Assembly: GCF_002806995.1 (NCBI RefSeq)
Contig: NZ_NIHE01000001.1
Location: 806,001 to 870,000, forward strand
Origin: Confluentibacter lentus
Lineage (GTDB): Bacteria; Bacteroidota; Bacteroidia; Flavobacteriales; Flavobacteriaceae
DNA length: 64,000 nt
Direction of reading: 5' to 3'
The number at the start of each line of letters is the position of its first letter. The first letter of the stretch is position 1. Positions 7,769-17,544 of the stretch are shown piece by piece. Made by a program: the position numbers and the translations under genes. The notes beneath the pieces are model-generated. The model was given only the letters and a program-made list of their open reading frames with translations, was not told the origin of the DNA and did not search any database.

Positions 7769-9856
7769 TTAATTATGGAAATAAAAATTATCGATATATA
7801 CTTTTGCTCCAGAAGATTCAAAGATTAACTGCGTAATTGCTGAAACATCCGTGGTATAATTTACTAAAGGGATATCGACACTTACCCAAGTTCCTTGCGT
7901 GATGTTTGCTAAGTATTCTATATCTTCTTTTAGCGGGTCTCCATCACCTTTTGTTGTATTGACTAATTTTAAGCCAAGTGTTGTGGCATTTGGCGTGAAA
8001 TAATCAAAATGAACATATTTAAAACCTGCTAAATTGGTTGGGTTGCCATAATCGGTTACAATACCCGTGTAATTCAATGACTCATAAAGCCATACATTAT
8101 TTGCTCCAATTTGTATGGTTGTTAGTGTAGTAGATTGTCCCCAATTAGGATTCACTTCATTTAAAACAACATTGGTATAAGCATCACTAAAAATGGAAAC
8201 CACACCACTTTGGTTTATGGTTGGAGACGGTGCCGCAACTGTTGGTGCTGAACCATCGCCATTCGTATAAAAATATAGGTTATCGATATATACTTTTGCT
8301 CCAGAGGACTCAAAAATTATTTGTGTTATTGCTGATATATCTGTGGTGTAAACAGACAATGGAATATCGACACTCACCCAAGTTCCAAGCGTCACACTAG
8401 ATACATATTCTATATCTTCTTTAAGGGGATCGCCATCACTTTTTGTTGTGTTAACTAATTTTAAACCGAGTGTGGTGGCATCTGGTGTGAAGTAATCAAA
8501 ATGAACAAAAGTCATCCCACTTAAATCAGTTGGGTTACCATAATCGGTTACGATGCCCGTATAATTCAATGACTCATAAAGCCATGTATTATTTCCTTGA
8601 ACATTCACGCTTGTTAACGTGGTAGATTGTCCCCAATTTGGATTCAGTTCGCTTAACGCTACATTGGTGTAAGCATTACTAAAAATAGAAACCACATTCC
8701 CTTGTGGTGCTGTTGGTGAAGGAGCGGCCACAATAGGTTCGGTTGGAATAGATGATGGCTTATAAAAATAAATATTATCTAAAAATATGGTTCCTGATCC
8801 GCCACCAGGTAATGGTGCGCCAACAAACTTAAATTGGAAAATATCTGCCATAGATAATCCTTGATCTGTAAAATCACTTAAAGGAATATCCAGACTCACC
8901 CATTGGTCTGCCACAAGAGCTTTAGAAACAGATTTTTCTCCTGTTGCTGCACTTATTGGGAAAATCTCAAGAGCAGCTAAATCAGCTGTCCAAACATCAA
9001 TGTGTAAATACTCCATAGAAGATGCATCAATGTTAGAACCAAAATCTATTCCTTGATAATTTAAATTACCATATTGAATGATGTTGTTTCCATCGACATC
9101 GATTTCAGTATAGGTGGTTGCTTGTCCCCAATTAGGATAAAAATTGACACCCGTTAAACTTGTGTAAGCATCGCTATAAATTGAAATCACCTCTGAAGTA
9201 TCACGTCGTGGTGGTAGTGCCGGATTAGAAATAGGCTGTAAAATAGCAGTAACCTCAAACTCTTGGGTATATTCCGTGGTTTGAATAGCGCCACCTTTGG
9301 CAACGACCCTGATTGTATAAGTTCCCACGTCTAGGTATGTGTAACTTACAACGTCTCCAATATTACCAATTACGGGTTCATCATTACCAGTTTCTCCAAA
9401 ATAGACTTCAAAAAACATCGCAAAATCTGCTGTTGCTACCACATTTACCTGCTTAGATAATGCCGCATCATTCTCAATGGTTACTACTAAATTTTCTGGA
9501 GCTTTAAACGACACAACGATGTCTTTTGTAACCTCGCTTTTTAAACCTGTAATGCCAACAGCTTCTATTTTAACATTATAACTGCCTTCTTCATAGACAT
9601 GCTGTGCGCTAGAGCCTTGCTTTATTGCAATCATTTCTGAACCATCACCAAGTGTTATGTTGTAAGAAACAGCGCCTTCCGCACTTGGTGTTAAAGTTAC
9701 TAGGCCAGAATTATCTTGTGTAATTTGAAACAATGCTGAAACGTTTGTTGGCGCTACAACATTTTCGATAAAACTTAAATCATTATCGTCTTGCGTACAA
9801 TTAAAAAAGACGATTAAAATGACACTTAAGTTACATATATATTTTAATGTTTTCAT
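7769..9856 (-). CDS. Modular glycan-binding lipoprotein (SusE-position), two PKD and three CBM-like modules
   Basis: Predicted outer-surface glycan-binding protein, in the position of SusE. The 695 residues have a lipoprotein signal (FFNC, Cys20), two PKD-like modules at about 35-115 and 118-205, then three related beta-sandwich modules of about 155-165 residues. Each module opens with VxSIxSxAYT followed by NPNWGQ or YPNWGQ and ends in VYIDNxYF or IFLDNIYF, the pattern of carbohydrate-binding modules that bury an aromatic surface. Modules 2 and 3 share most residues and repeat at a 492-bp spacing in the DNA. It sits 11 bases after susD. Ligand specificity is inferred from the GH16/GH3 neighbours. 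Confidence 0.8.
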   Translation of the reverse strand: MKTLKYICNLSVILIVFFNCTQDDNDLSFIENVVAPTNVSALFQITQDNSGLVTLTPSAEGAVSYNITLGDGSEMIAIKQGSSAQHVYEEGSYNVKIEAVGITGLKSEVTKDIVVSFKAPENLVVTIENDAALSKQVNVVATADFAMFFEVYFGETGNDEPVIGNIGDVVSYTYLDVGTYTIRVVAKGGAIQTTEYTQEFEVTAILQPISNPALPPRRDTSEVISIYSDAYTSLTGVNFYPNWGQATTYTEIDVDGNNIIQYGNLNYQGIDFGSNIDASSMEYLHIDVWTADLAALEIFPISAATGEKSVSKALVADQWVSLDIPLSDFTDQGLSMADIFQFKFVGAPLPGGGSGTIFLDNIYFYKPSSIPTEPIVAAPSPTAPQGNVVSIFSNAYTNVALSELNPNWGQSTTLTSVNVQGNNTWLYESLNYTGIVTDYGNPTDLSGMTFVHFDYFTPDATTLGLKLVNTTKSDGDPLKEDIEYVSSVTLGTWVSVDIPLSVYTTDISAITQIIFESSGAKVYIDNLYFYTNGDGSAPTVAAPSPTINQSGVVSIFSDAYTNVVLNEVNPNWGQSTTLTTIQIGANNVWLYESLNYTGIVTDYGNPTNLAGFKYVHFDYFTPNATTLGLKLVNTTKGDGDPLKEDIEYLANITQGTWVSVDIPLVNYTTDVSAITQLIFESSGAKVYIDNFYFHN
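7785..8750 (-). repeat. Tandem duplication of a CBM-like module
   Basis: Two adjacent units, with a period of about 492 bp (for example TTATCGATATATACTTTT at 7788 and TTATCGATATA at 8280), encode modules 3 and 2 of the glycan-binding protein. Identity is high at DNA level, implying a fairly recent duplication. Confidence 0.85.
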
Positions 9857-9867
9857 ATCTTATTTTT

Positions 9868-11349
9868 TTAGTTTTCGTATCCAGGATTTTGGTTCCAAGT
9901 GCCTCCTGACAATTCAATTTCCTGAATAGGAATAGGGAAAAGTTCATGCTTGCCCGCTTGAAAACCAGGAATTGTTCCAGCGGCTCTTCCTGTTCTAACC
10001 AAGTCGAAGAAGCGATGGCCCTCACCTACTAATTCTACCCGTCGTTCTTTATAAATATCATTGGTAAGATTAGATCCAGTCGTTGTGATATCTCCTAGCA
10101 TAGCTCGGTTTCGCACTTCATTTAAATAATTTTGAGCCCGTGTATCGCTAATAGCACCTCTATTTAAAGCCTCTGCAGCCATTAATAATACATCAGCATA
10201 ACGAATGACCCTTGTGTTATTTGGATTTGTTAATGCCGCATCTGGACGGTTGGCGTCACCTAAACGCGCGATGTATTTTCTATTAAAATAGCCTGTTTGT
10301 TCATATCCAGCACCTTCATCATAGCTAGCTGTTGGATTCTCTTGTATCCATTTTTCAATATCTAAAATGGAGTAGTCCAATCTAATATCGCCATCTTCAA
10401 AAGCATCAACGACATCTTGAGTGGGTACATTAAAACTGTAACCAAAATCGAATACCGGACCAACATAGCCTCTCACACCGTTGAAACCTACAGCATAATT
10501 ACCTTCTAAACATTGAAAACAATCATAAGACCCGCCGTCAACATCAGAATATTGTATTTCGAAAACAGATTCTATATTGTTCTCATATTCGTTCTCCCAC
10601 ATTAATGGAGCGATATCTGAAGATAATAAATCGTGTGGACCATTGTTAATTAGGTTTTCCAATACAGTTGCCGCCTCAGGGAATTTTTCTTGAAACAAAT
10701 AGGCTTTACCTAATAATGCTTCTGCAGCTCCTTTTGTTATTCTTCCCGTTTGACTTTGAGTGTAAGGCAAGTTATCTATGGCAAAAATTAAATCTTCTTC
10801 AATTTGTGCATAAATCTGTGCTTTTGGGGTTCTTTCTAGACCAAATTGATCACCATATTGAATACGTTTATCAACTACTAAGGGCACATCGCCAAACCAT
10901 TTTACCAATTCAAAATAATAGAATGCCCTTAAAAATCTGGTTTGGGCAATAACACTGGTTTTATTAGCGAAATCCGTTTTATCTTTAAACTCCATGATGT
11001 AGTTTGTTCTATTAACACCAGTGTACATCCAAGTCCAAATATTTCTCAGTTGCGCATTTATTGGTGTATGGATCATATCGTCAATTTCTTGAATACCCGG
11101 AGTATCCGTGGCACTTTCTCCACCAGCAAGTGTATTATCCGAAGCTATTTCTGCTATTTGAAATTGTTGTGCCGTTGCTTGTAAATAATCGTATGCAGCA
11201 ATTAGTGCATCTTGATAGTCTGCTTCTGTGTTGAAAAAATCTTCTGAATTTTCATCTTGCGAAGGCACATCGATAAAATCATCAGCACATGAAAACATTG
11301 CTAAAAAAGCAAGTGAAACAAGGATATTTATAGTTTTTAAATTTTTCAT
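9868..11349 (-). CDS. susD: SusD/RagB family nutrient-binding outer-membrane lipoprotein
   Basis: Binds the polysaccharide at the cell surface and forms the lid of the SusC channel. The 493 residues have a lipoprotein signal (AMFSC, Cys21), a SusD N-terminal helical region with the typical SEDFFNTEADYQDALIAAYD opening, the TPR-like scaffold in the middle (RFLRAFYYFELVKWFGDVPL), and the RagB C-terminal part with RYADVLLMAAEALNRG and the closing ELVGEGHRFFDLVRTGR. It lies 9 bases after susC and is translated from its own ATG. Specificity for laminarin is inferred from the downstream glucanases. Confidence 0.96.
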   Translation of the reverse strand: MKNLKTINILVSLAFLAMFSCADDFIDVPSQDENSEDFFNTEADYQDALIAAYDYLQATAQQFQIAEIASDNTLAGGESATDTPGIQEIDDMIHTPINAQLRNIWTWMYTGVNRTNYIMEFKDKTDFANKTSVIAQTRFLRAFYYFELVKWFGDVPLVVDKRIQYGDQFGLERTPKAQIYAQIEEDLIFAIDNLPYTQSQTGRITKGAAEALLGKAYLFQEKFPEAATVLENLINNGPHDLLSSDIAPLMWENEYENNIESVFEIQYSDVDGGSYDCFQCLEGNYAVGFNGVRGYVGPVFDFGYSFNVPTQDVVDAFEDGDIRLDYSILDIEKWIQENPTASYDEGAGYEQTGYFNRKYIARLGDANRPDAALTNPNNTRVIRYADVLLMAAEALNRGAISDTRAQNYLNEVRNRAMLGDITTTGSNLTNDIYKERRVELVGEGHRFFDLVRTGRAAGTIPGFQAGKHELFPIPIQEIELSGGTWNQNPGYEN

Positions 11350-11358
11350 AATCCTTAA

Positions 11359-14300
11359 TTAAAATTTTAAGTTAATTCCTAATAAAAAGGTTTTGGCACT
11401 AGGATAAAACCCTTGGTCTATACCACCTCCAAGAGGCGCTCCGCTTGAGGCGGTAGGATCGAAACCTTTATATTCAGTAAGTGTGAATAAATTGCTTGCC
11501 GAAACATAAAGACGTAAATTGGTAATTCTAGAATCTTTAAACACATCGTCTGAAAATGTATAACCTAATTGTACATTTTGTAAACGAACAAAGGATCCAT
11601 CTTCTACATAAAAATCTGAAAACAAGGTGTTTGGCGTTGCGCCGTTTGAAACCCTTGGAAACGAATTACTTGTTCCCTCACCTGTCCAACGGGCTAAATA
11701 AGAATTTGTTCTGTTGGTAAGTTGTTGACCACGTTCATAATTTCTAACAATTTCATTTCCAACAGATGCGAAGGCATAAGCAGCAAAATCGAAATTCTTA
11801 TAATCCAAAGAGATATTAAGACCCATGGTAGCATCAGGTATAGGGCTACCAATATTAACCATGTCATCTTCGGTAATAAAACCATCTCCGTTTTGATCTA
11901 CGTATTTAATATCTCCCGGCTCTGGTTGAATATCTCCAACAGCGGAAGCGTTTATTTCTGCTTGATTTTGAAAAATACCATCGGTTTTATAGCCGTGAAA
12001 ATAACCTATTGGGAATCCAGCTTCCATTCTAGAAGGTGCTGGTTGACTGATGCCAAATCCACCTCCAATCAAAACACCTGTATTGGTATTTACATATAAA
12101 ACTTCATTTTTAATATAAGTGACATTGTACTTAATGCTGAATTTAAAATTGTCGTTGAAATTATCAGCATAACCTATCGCGAATTCTAATCCTGTATTTT
12201 CAACCGTACCACCATTAACTACTGGCGCACCGCCTGTGCCAAGTAAACCTGATACTTCTGGAATAACCAATAAATCTTCTGTTCTTTTTTTAAAATAATC
12301 TGCTGTAATATCGAGCTTGTTATTTAAAAAACGCATATCCAAGCCAATATCAAACGTTTTTTGTTTTTCCCATCTAATTTCTGGGTTAGCAATACCCCCG
12401 CTGGCAGTACCAATATATTCTATGTCATCAAAAATATACGTTCCTTCTCCATTTAATAATGATATGTATCGGTAATCTGGAATTCTATCATTTCCTAAAA
12501 TACCATAAGAAGCTCTTACTTTTAGTAAATCAATAAAACTGTTGTCTTTAAGAAAATCCTCATCTGAAACTACCCAGCCAATGGAGCCCGAAGGAAAGAT
12601 ACCAAATCTATTTTCTGGTCCAAATTTTGTTGAACCATCACGTCTAATAACGGCAGACAGTAAATATTTTCCTTTATAATCATACTGAAGTCTGGCAAAA
12701 TAGGATAACAATCTAGAATCGAACGTAGGGTTTCTTCCTGTGAACCTATTGATGTTTTCAATGTCCTGAGCTTGTTCTAAATTGGCATAGGCCGCATTAT
12801 TATTTATAATATCAAATCCTGTTGCTCCCGTAAACTCACCAGTAGTTTTAAATACCGATGTTCCTAAGAGGACATTGACATTATGTACATCATTAAATTT
12901 ATTTTCATATTTAATAAAGGCATCAAAGGTGTAATCCCTAAAATAATTTAAACCTTCAAAAACACTGCTTCTGGCAACATTACTGTTTTTTCCGCTACCA
13001 AAATTAGCAATCGGATTAAACACATGTGATTTGACCTCTGAATAGTTAAATTGAATATTTGATTGTGCGGTAAAATGATCCAAGAAGTTATAAGATAATC
13101 CAGCATTTCCACTTAACCTTGCGACTTTTAATCTATCAAAAGTATCGTCGATTTGCGCTAGAGGATTAATAACTTCTCCTCCTAAACCTTCAGCTAATGT
13201 ATATTTGCCGTCTTCATCATAAACCGAAAAGGTTGGTGCCATATTAATAGCGTTGAAAAGCACAGACGAATTTGAATTTTCTGGAAGATTCCTTTTATTG
13301 GTTCGCATTAAAGTAAGACCAGAAGTGAATTTAAAATTCTCTAAAAAGTCTAAGTTGTAACTTATATTATTTGTAAAACGTGTGAAGTTGGATTTGTTTC
13401 CACCTACAATACCATCTTGTGTTAAAAAAGAACCACTATAAGAGTAATAAGATTTTTTACCCCCACCTTTAAACATAATGTTGTGGTTTTGAATTGGTGC
13501 TGATTCAAAAACCAAATCTTGCCAATCTGTACCAACACCTAAACCCGATAAATTAGCAAAAGGCGGTGTGTTACCACCAGCTGCATAGGCTTCGTTAACA
13601 ATGGCCGCATATTCGGTTGCATTTAAAACAGGAATTTTTCGAGTAGTTTGTTGAAAACCTCCATAACCATTATATTCAACCGTTAATGGCATTTCTTTAC
13701 GACCCGTTTTGGTTTTTATAAGAATGACACCATTTGCAGCTCTAACACCATAAATACCAGCCGTAGCATCCTTAAGAATGTTTATGCTTTCAATATCGCT
13801 AGGGTTTAAAACACTTAAGTCTTCAATAACGTTGCCATCTACTAAAATTAAAGGCCTGCTATCTCCATTAGTAGACACACCTCTAATACTAATTGTCGAA
13901 CCACCGCCAGGCGTACCAGATTGTGATGTAATATTGACTCCCGCTACTTGACCTTGAAGCGCTTGTTCAATTCGTGTTGGTTTTAAGGCTTCAATACTTT
14001 CGCTAGAGATAACACTAACGGCGCCGGTGATTTCCTTTTTGGTTTGTGTTCCATACCCAATGACCACAATTTCATCAAGTCTTGCGATATCTTCTTGAAG
14101 AGTAATGGTTAATTTTGAGTTATTGGTAATAAGTACCTCATTCGTTATATAGCCTATATAACTGAATGTTAATGTTGAACCAATTTCTACATCAGATAAT
14201 GTAAAGTTGCCATCAAAATCAGAAACCACTCCTTTTGTTGTATTTTTAACTACAACATTTGCCCCAGGAATTGGGATTCCGCTTGCATCCTGAATTACTC

Positions 14301-14376
14301 CACTTACATCTATATTTTGGGCACCAGAATATGCAATAAAAAATAGAGTTAGAATTTTAAAGAGATAATGTCTCAT
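11359..14376 (-). CDS. susC: SusC/RagA family TonB-dependent outer-membrane transporter
   Basis: Imports glycan oligosaccharides across the outer membrane using TonB energy. The 1005 residues show a signal peptide ending at SGAQ, a carboxypeptidase-regulatory-like domain (IDVSGVIQDASGIPIPGANV) at about 22-100, the plug with VVIGYGTQTKKEITGAVSVI and NILKDATAGIYGVRAANGVI, and a long beta barrel ending in the aromatic C-terminus LLGINLKF. Length is typical of the family. It is the first structural gene of the PUL; the 228-bp gap before it holds operator-like repeats next to the regulator gene. Confidence 0.96.
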   Translation of the reverse strand: MRHYLFKILTLFFIAYSGAQNIDVSGVIQDASGIPIPGANVVVKNTTKGVVSDFDGNFTLSDVEIGSTLTFSYIGYITNEVLITNNSKLTITLQEDIARLDEIVVIGYGTQTKKEITGAVSVISSESIEALKPTRIEQALQGQVAGVNITSQSGTPGGGSTISIRGVSTNGDSRPLILVDGNVIEDLSVLNPSDIESINILKDATAGIYGVRAANGVILIKTKTGRKEMPLTVEYNGYGGFQQTTRKIPVLNATEYAAIVNEAYAAGGNTPPFANLSGLGVGTDWQDLVFESAPIQNHNIMFKGGGKKSYYSYSGSFLTQDGIVGGNKSNFTRFTNNISYNLDFLENFKFTSGLTLMRTNKRNLPENSNSSVLFNAINMAPTFSVYDEDGKYTLAEGLGGEVINPLAQIDDTFDRLKVARLSGNAGLSYNFLDHFTAQSNIQFNYSEVKSHVFNPIANFGSGKNSNVARSSVFEGLNYFRDYTFDAFIKYENKFNDVHNVNVLLGTSVFKTTGEFTGATGFDIINNNAAYANLEQAQDIENINRFTGRNPTFDSRLLSYFARLQYDYKGKYLLSAVIRRDGSTKFGPENRFGIFPSGSIGWVVSDEDFLKDNSFIDLLKVRASYGILGNDRIPDYRYISLLNGEGTYIFDDIEYIGTASGGIANPEIRWEKQKTFDIGLDMRFLNNKLDITADYFKKRTEDLLVIPEVSGLLGTGGAPVVNGGTVENTGLEFAIGYADNFNDNFKFSIKYNVTYIKNEVLYVNTNTGVLIGGGFGISQPAPSRMEAGFPIGYFHGYKTDGIFQNQAEINASAVGDIQPEPGDIKYVDQNGDGFITEDDMVNIGSPIPDATMGLNISLDYKNFDFAAYAFASVGNEIVRNYERGQQLTNRTNSYLARWTGEGTSNSFPRVSNGATPNTLFSDFYVEDGSFVRLQNVQLGYTFSDDVFKDSRITNLRLYVSASNLFTLTEYKGFDPTASSGAPLGGGIDQGFYPSAKTFLLGINLKF

Positions 14377-14460
14377 ATATTTTAGTTTTAGTTTGTATTA
14401 AAAATAAGTTGAATTGATTGATTTGTTAAATTTTGAACCGCAACAAAAAACATACATATT

Positions 14461-14544
14461 AAAAAACCGCCTGTTTTTTTAGTAAAATACCAATAAAACA
14501 GATGGTTTTTAAGAATAATATATTTACAAAACTTGATGGTTTAA
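14461..14544. promoter_or_regulatory. Operator-like repeats upstream of susC
   Basis: Three related elements: AAAAAACCGCCTGTTTT at 14461, its inverted counterpart AAAACAGATGGTTTTTA at 14495, and AAAACTTGATGGTTTAA at 14528. The GATGG cores of the last two are 34 bp apart, about three helical turns. Arrangement between a regulator gene and its probable target suggests binding sites for that regulator. This is inference. Confidence 0.45.
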
Positions 14545-14604
14545 CTAACTGAAATTTGTTAATGTTGTGGTTTTGTATAGGTAAAAATCACACTTGTTGT
14601 GCTA

Positions 14605-17421
14605 TTAAATTTTTAAAATATAATCTGTTAAGCTTGCATCGTGCTCTAAATTCATCTTTTTTCGCAGCCTATATCGCTTAACCTCAACACTTCTCGAAGA
14701 TATGTTCAGTAGGGGAGCGATTTCTTTAGAAGATAAATTTAGCCTCAAGTAGGCACATAGACGCAAGTCGTTGGATGTTAAAGAAGGGTGATGCGTTTTT
14801 ATTTTTTTAAGGAAATCTTTGTCAGCGTTATTAAAAGCCTCTTCAAAGGCATGCCAATCGTCAGTATTATTCAAATTTTTATCAATGATTCTAATAACCT
14901 GTTTTAAATTTTTATCGTCTCTCGTCTTTTGTAACTCTTTTTTAATAGTGTTTAAAAATTCATTTTTTTTGATTAGGCTCATGGTAGAATTATCCAATTC
15001 ACGATTTTTATTTTCAATGTCTTGTCTTAACTTATCGTTATTAAATCGCATTAATTGCTCTTTATTTTCAAGCTCTTTTAATTCTAATTCTCTTTGTGTT
15101 TTGTGAAGTAATTTTTCCCTTTGCCTTTTATAATATTGTTTATAAATATTATGCATCAACAAAGAGAAAAGCAATATGAATAGTATGTACCCCACTATTG
15201 CTAGGTTGGAAATATACCAAGGCCTTTCTATAGTGAATTCATAGCGTTCTGTGTTTTCAGAAATTTGATTTCCTAAGCGAGATTTAACATAAAAAGTATA
15301 ATTCCCATAAGGTAAATTTTCAAATAAGGCATTTGAATTAGTTGACCATTGACTCCATTCTTCATAAATACCGTTTAATTTAAATTGGTATTCTGGTATG
15401 TTATATTTTTCAAACTCGGGTGTACTAAATTCAAATTCAATATTATTTTCATTGCTTTTAAAATCACCTTTTAAAGATTTATCTATTAAATTGAATTTAT
15501 AGCCATGCTTATAAGTACTTATGGAAATAGAGGTGATATTAACCTCAAAAGGTTTACTAATCATTTTGTCTAAGTCTATTAATATATAACCTTGAGAGGT
15601 CCCGTAGAGATATAAATTATCCTTTACATTCGTTATGTTTTCATAACCAGAAACATCGTTTCTTAAACTACTTGGCAATGAGATTTCATTAATATTAGGA
15701 ATATTGCTTAACTTCCTGGGAGATACATAACTAACATTATAATTCGAAAAACTCCATAATTTATCAGATTCAGCATCTACAACCAGTTTTCCTGAAGTGA
15801 AGTCCTCTTTATTAAACAATTTACTATAAATAGTGTCTTTAATGAATTTTTGTTTATTTGTATCGTATTTAAAAACGCCTTCATCGTAAGCATATAAGAT
15901 GTTTCCTTGATATTTTATAAGGCTTGATTTAGCACCTTTTGAAACCGATGTGTCTTGAACAACCGTTTTTACTTTCATTAAATCATCTTCTAACTTTATT
16001 CTAAAAACGCCTTTGTATTCATGACTGACAATAACTTCGTTTGTATTAAGCATTTCAAAATACCTACTAGAAATATCAAATCCATTAATTCTATTTTTTA
16101 GCTGCCATTTTCCATTAACTTTTTCAATAATATTTAAACCATTATAATTGCCTTGCAATAATAAATCATCTTTGCCATCAATTTTTTTTATCCCCCATGT
16201 TCCTTGAGCATCTATTACCAAAGTTGCCCCTTGACCTTCTACAATAAAAGTTCCAGAATTATGACCACAAAAAAGCGTGTTTTCTATAGTTGTTAAACAC
16301 CAAACCGCGCCTTGTGTGCCTTCAATAAGTTTAAATTCATCTGTATTAGAATCTATTGGTTTATAAAACAACCCTTGATTGGTGCCTAGATATAAATAGC
16401 CATTAAAGTTTATGGAAGCATTAACAGAGCCAACATTTCCTTGCTGATCTTCATAAATCCTAAATGGTGATTTTATGTTTATACAATTAATACCATTCTC
16501 TAAGCCCAGCCATATATTATTTTCTACATCCTCAAAAACAGAAAGTACCGTATTATTACTTAAACCATTTGTTTGGTCTATTTGATAGTTAATATCTCCT
16601 TGAGGTGTTAAATGAATGATACCGTTTGAAACGCTTCCCAATAAAAAGCTTTTATCTTTTAATTGTATGCTACTATAAATTCTGATTTTAGACAATACAT
16701 TATTAGCAGAAACCTCCCATTTTTTAAAGGCGTTATTTTTTAATTGATAAAACCCGTTATCCTCCGTTTGAAATAAAATATATCCATTATGATAAAAAAT
16801 ATTAACAAGTAAGTTTTCGTTTAAAATGCGATTATTTGAAATTAGTTTAGATTTTCCATTCACAATTTCATACACACCATCTTTAACACTTTGAAAATAA
16901 ATACTTTCATTGACCTTAAACATTCTGTAGATGGTAGAATTGGTCTCAATGATTGAATAATTTTTGTTCTTTTGATTGAAAACATAAATTCTGCTCAAAG
17001 ATTGAAATAAAATAAAATCGTCAATAGAAATAATTTTCCAAATTTCCTCATCATCTAAAAAGGAAATATTCAATTTTTTTGAAAGCGAGGTATATTCTAG
17101 TTTACCGTAATTATTTCTATTCCAATAACCAAATTCTCTATAGCTACCAGTATAAATGCTATTATCTATTACCTCTACCGAGCGTATGGTGCTTTGATTT
17201 AAAGAAGTATAAAGCGTCCATTTTGCTCCATTAAATTCTAAAAGCCCTTTATTGTTGGCCGCATAAATATATTTTCCTTTTGATTGTGATATTGACCAAT
17301 TTTGATTTTCAGCTTTATAATCGGATGGTGAATAGACTTTAATAGGCGGTTGTTCTTGAGATTCTAATGAAACACAAGCACAAAATATAAAAAGAAAAAA
17401 AATTAGTTTGGTTGGCTTCAA
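14605..17421 (-). CDS. Membrane-spanning PUL sensor-regulator with beta-propeller, Y_Y_Y and LuxR-type HTH domains
   Basis: Probable activator of the adjacent PUL that senses a glycan in the periplasm and binds DNA in the cytoplasm. The 938 residues carry a signal sequence (residues 1-20), two-component-regulator-like propeller repeats to about 640 (for example NNTVLSVFEDVENNIWLGLE), a Y_Y_Y-type sandwich at about 650-730 (YGNYTFYVKSRL), one membrane segment at about 738-757, a coiled coil at about 765-830, and a LuxR/GerE-like helix-turn-helix near 880-925 (LNLSSKEIAPLLNISSRSVE). No histidine kinase or receiver domain is present, unlike classical hybrid two-component sensors. It reads in the same direction as susC, 228 bp before it. 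Confidence 0.85.
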   Translation of the reverse strand: MKPTKLIFFLFIFCACVSLESQEQPPIKVYSPSDYKAENQNWSISQSKGKYIYAANNKGLLEFNGAKWTLYTSLNQSTIRSVEVIDNSIYTGSYREFGYWNRNNYGKLEYTSLSKKLNISFLDDEEIWKIISIDDFILFQSLSRIYVFNQKNKNYSIIETNSTIYRMFKVNESIYFQSVKDGVYEIVNGKSKLISNNRILNENLLVNIFYHNGYILFQTEDNGFYQLKNNAFKKWEVSANNVLSKIRIYSSIQLKDKSFLLGSVSNGIIHLTPQGDINYQIDQTNGLSNNTVLSVFEDVENNIWLGLENGINCINIKSPFRIYEDQQGNVGSVNASINFNGYLYLGTNQGLFYKPIDSNTDEFKLIEGTQGAVWCLTTIENTLFCGHNSGTFIVEGQGATLVIDAQGTWGIKKIDGKDDLLLQGNYNGLNIIEKVNGKWQLKNRINGFDISSRYFEMLNTNEVIVSHEYKGVFRIKLEDDLMKVKTVVQDTSVSKGAKSSLIKYQGNILYAYDEGVFKYDTNKQKFIKDTIYSKLFNKEDFTSGKLVVDAESDKLWSFSNYNVSYVSPRKLSNIPNINEISLPSSLRNDVSGYENITNVKDNLYLYGTSQGYILIDLDKMISKPFEVNITSISISTYKHGYKFNLIDKSLKGDFKSNENNIEFEFSTPEFEKYNIPEYQFKLNGIYEEWSQWSTNSNALFENLPYGNYTFYVKSRLGNQISENTERYEFTIERPWYISNLAIVGYILFILLFSLLMHNIYKQYYKRQREKLLHKTQRELELKELENKEQLMRFNNDKLRQDIENKNRELDNSTMSLIKKNEFLNTIKKELQKTRDDKNLKQVIRIIDKNLNNTDDWHAFEEAFNNADKDFLKKIKTHHPSLTSNDLRLCAYLRLNLSSKEIAPLLNISSRSVEVKRYRLRKKMNLEHDASLTDYILKI

Positions 17422-17493
17422 AACAAAAACGGTTATGTCACTAATTTAATAAAAATAAGGTATTGTATTAACTAAAAGCATTATAAAACAAAA

Positions 17494-17517
17494 AACCCAT
17501 GAAAAATTCCATGGGTT
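17494..17517 (-). terminator. Terminator after the head-GIN gene
   Basis: AACCCATG and CATGGGTT form an 8-bp stem with an 8-nt loop, followed on the minus strand by TTTTTTG. It ends the rnr-ybjQ-GIN transcript before the PUL regulator gene. Confidence 0.65.
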
Positions 17518-17544
17518 CGTGTTACTGTTTTAAACTCTTAAAAA

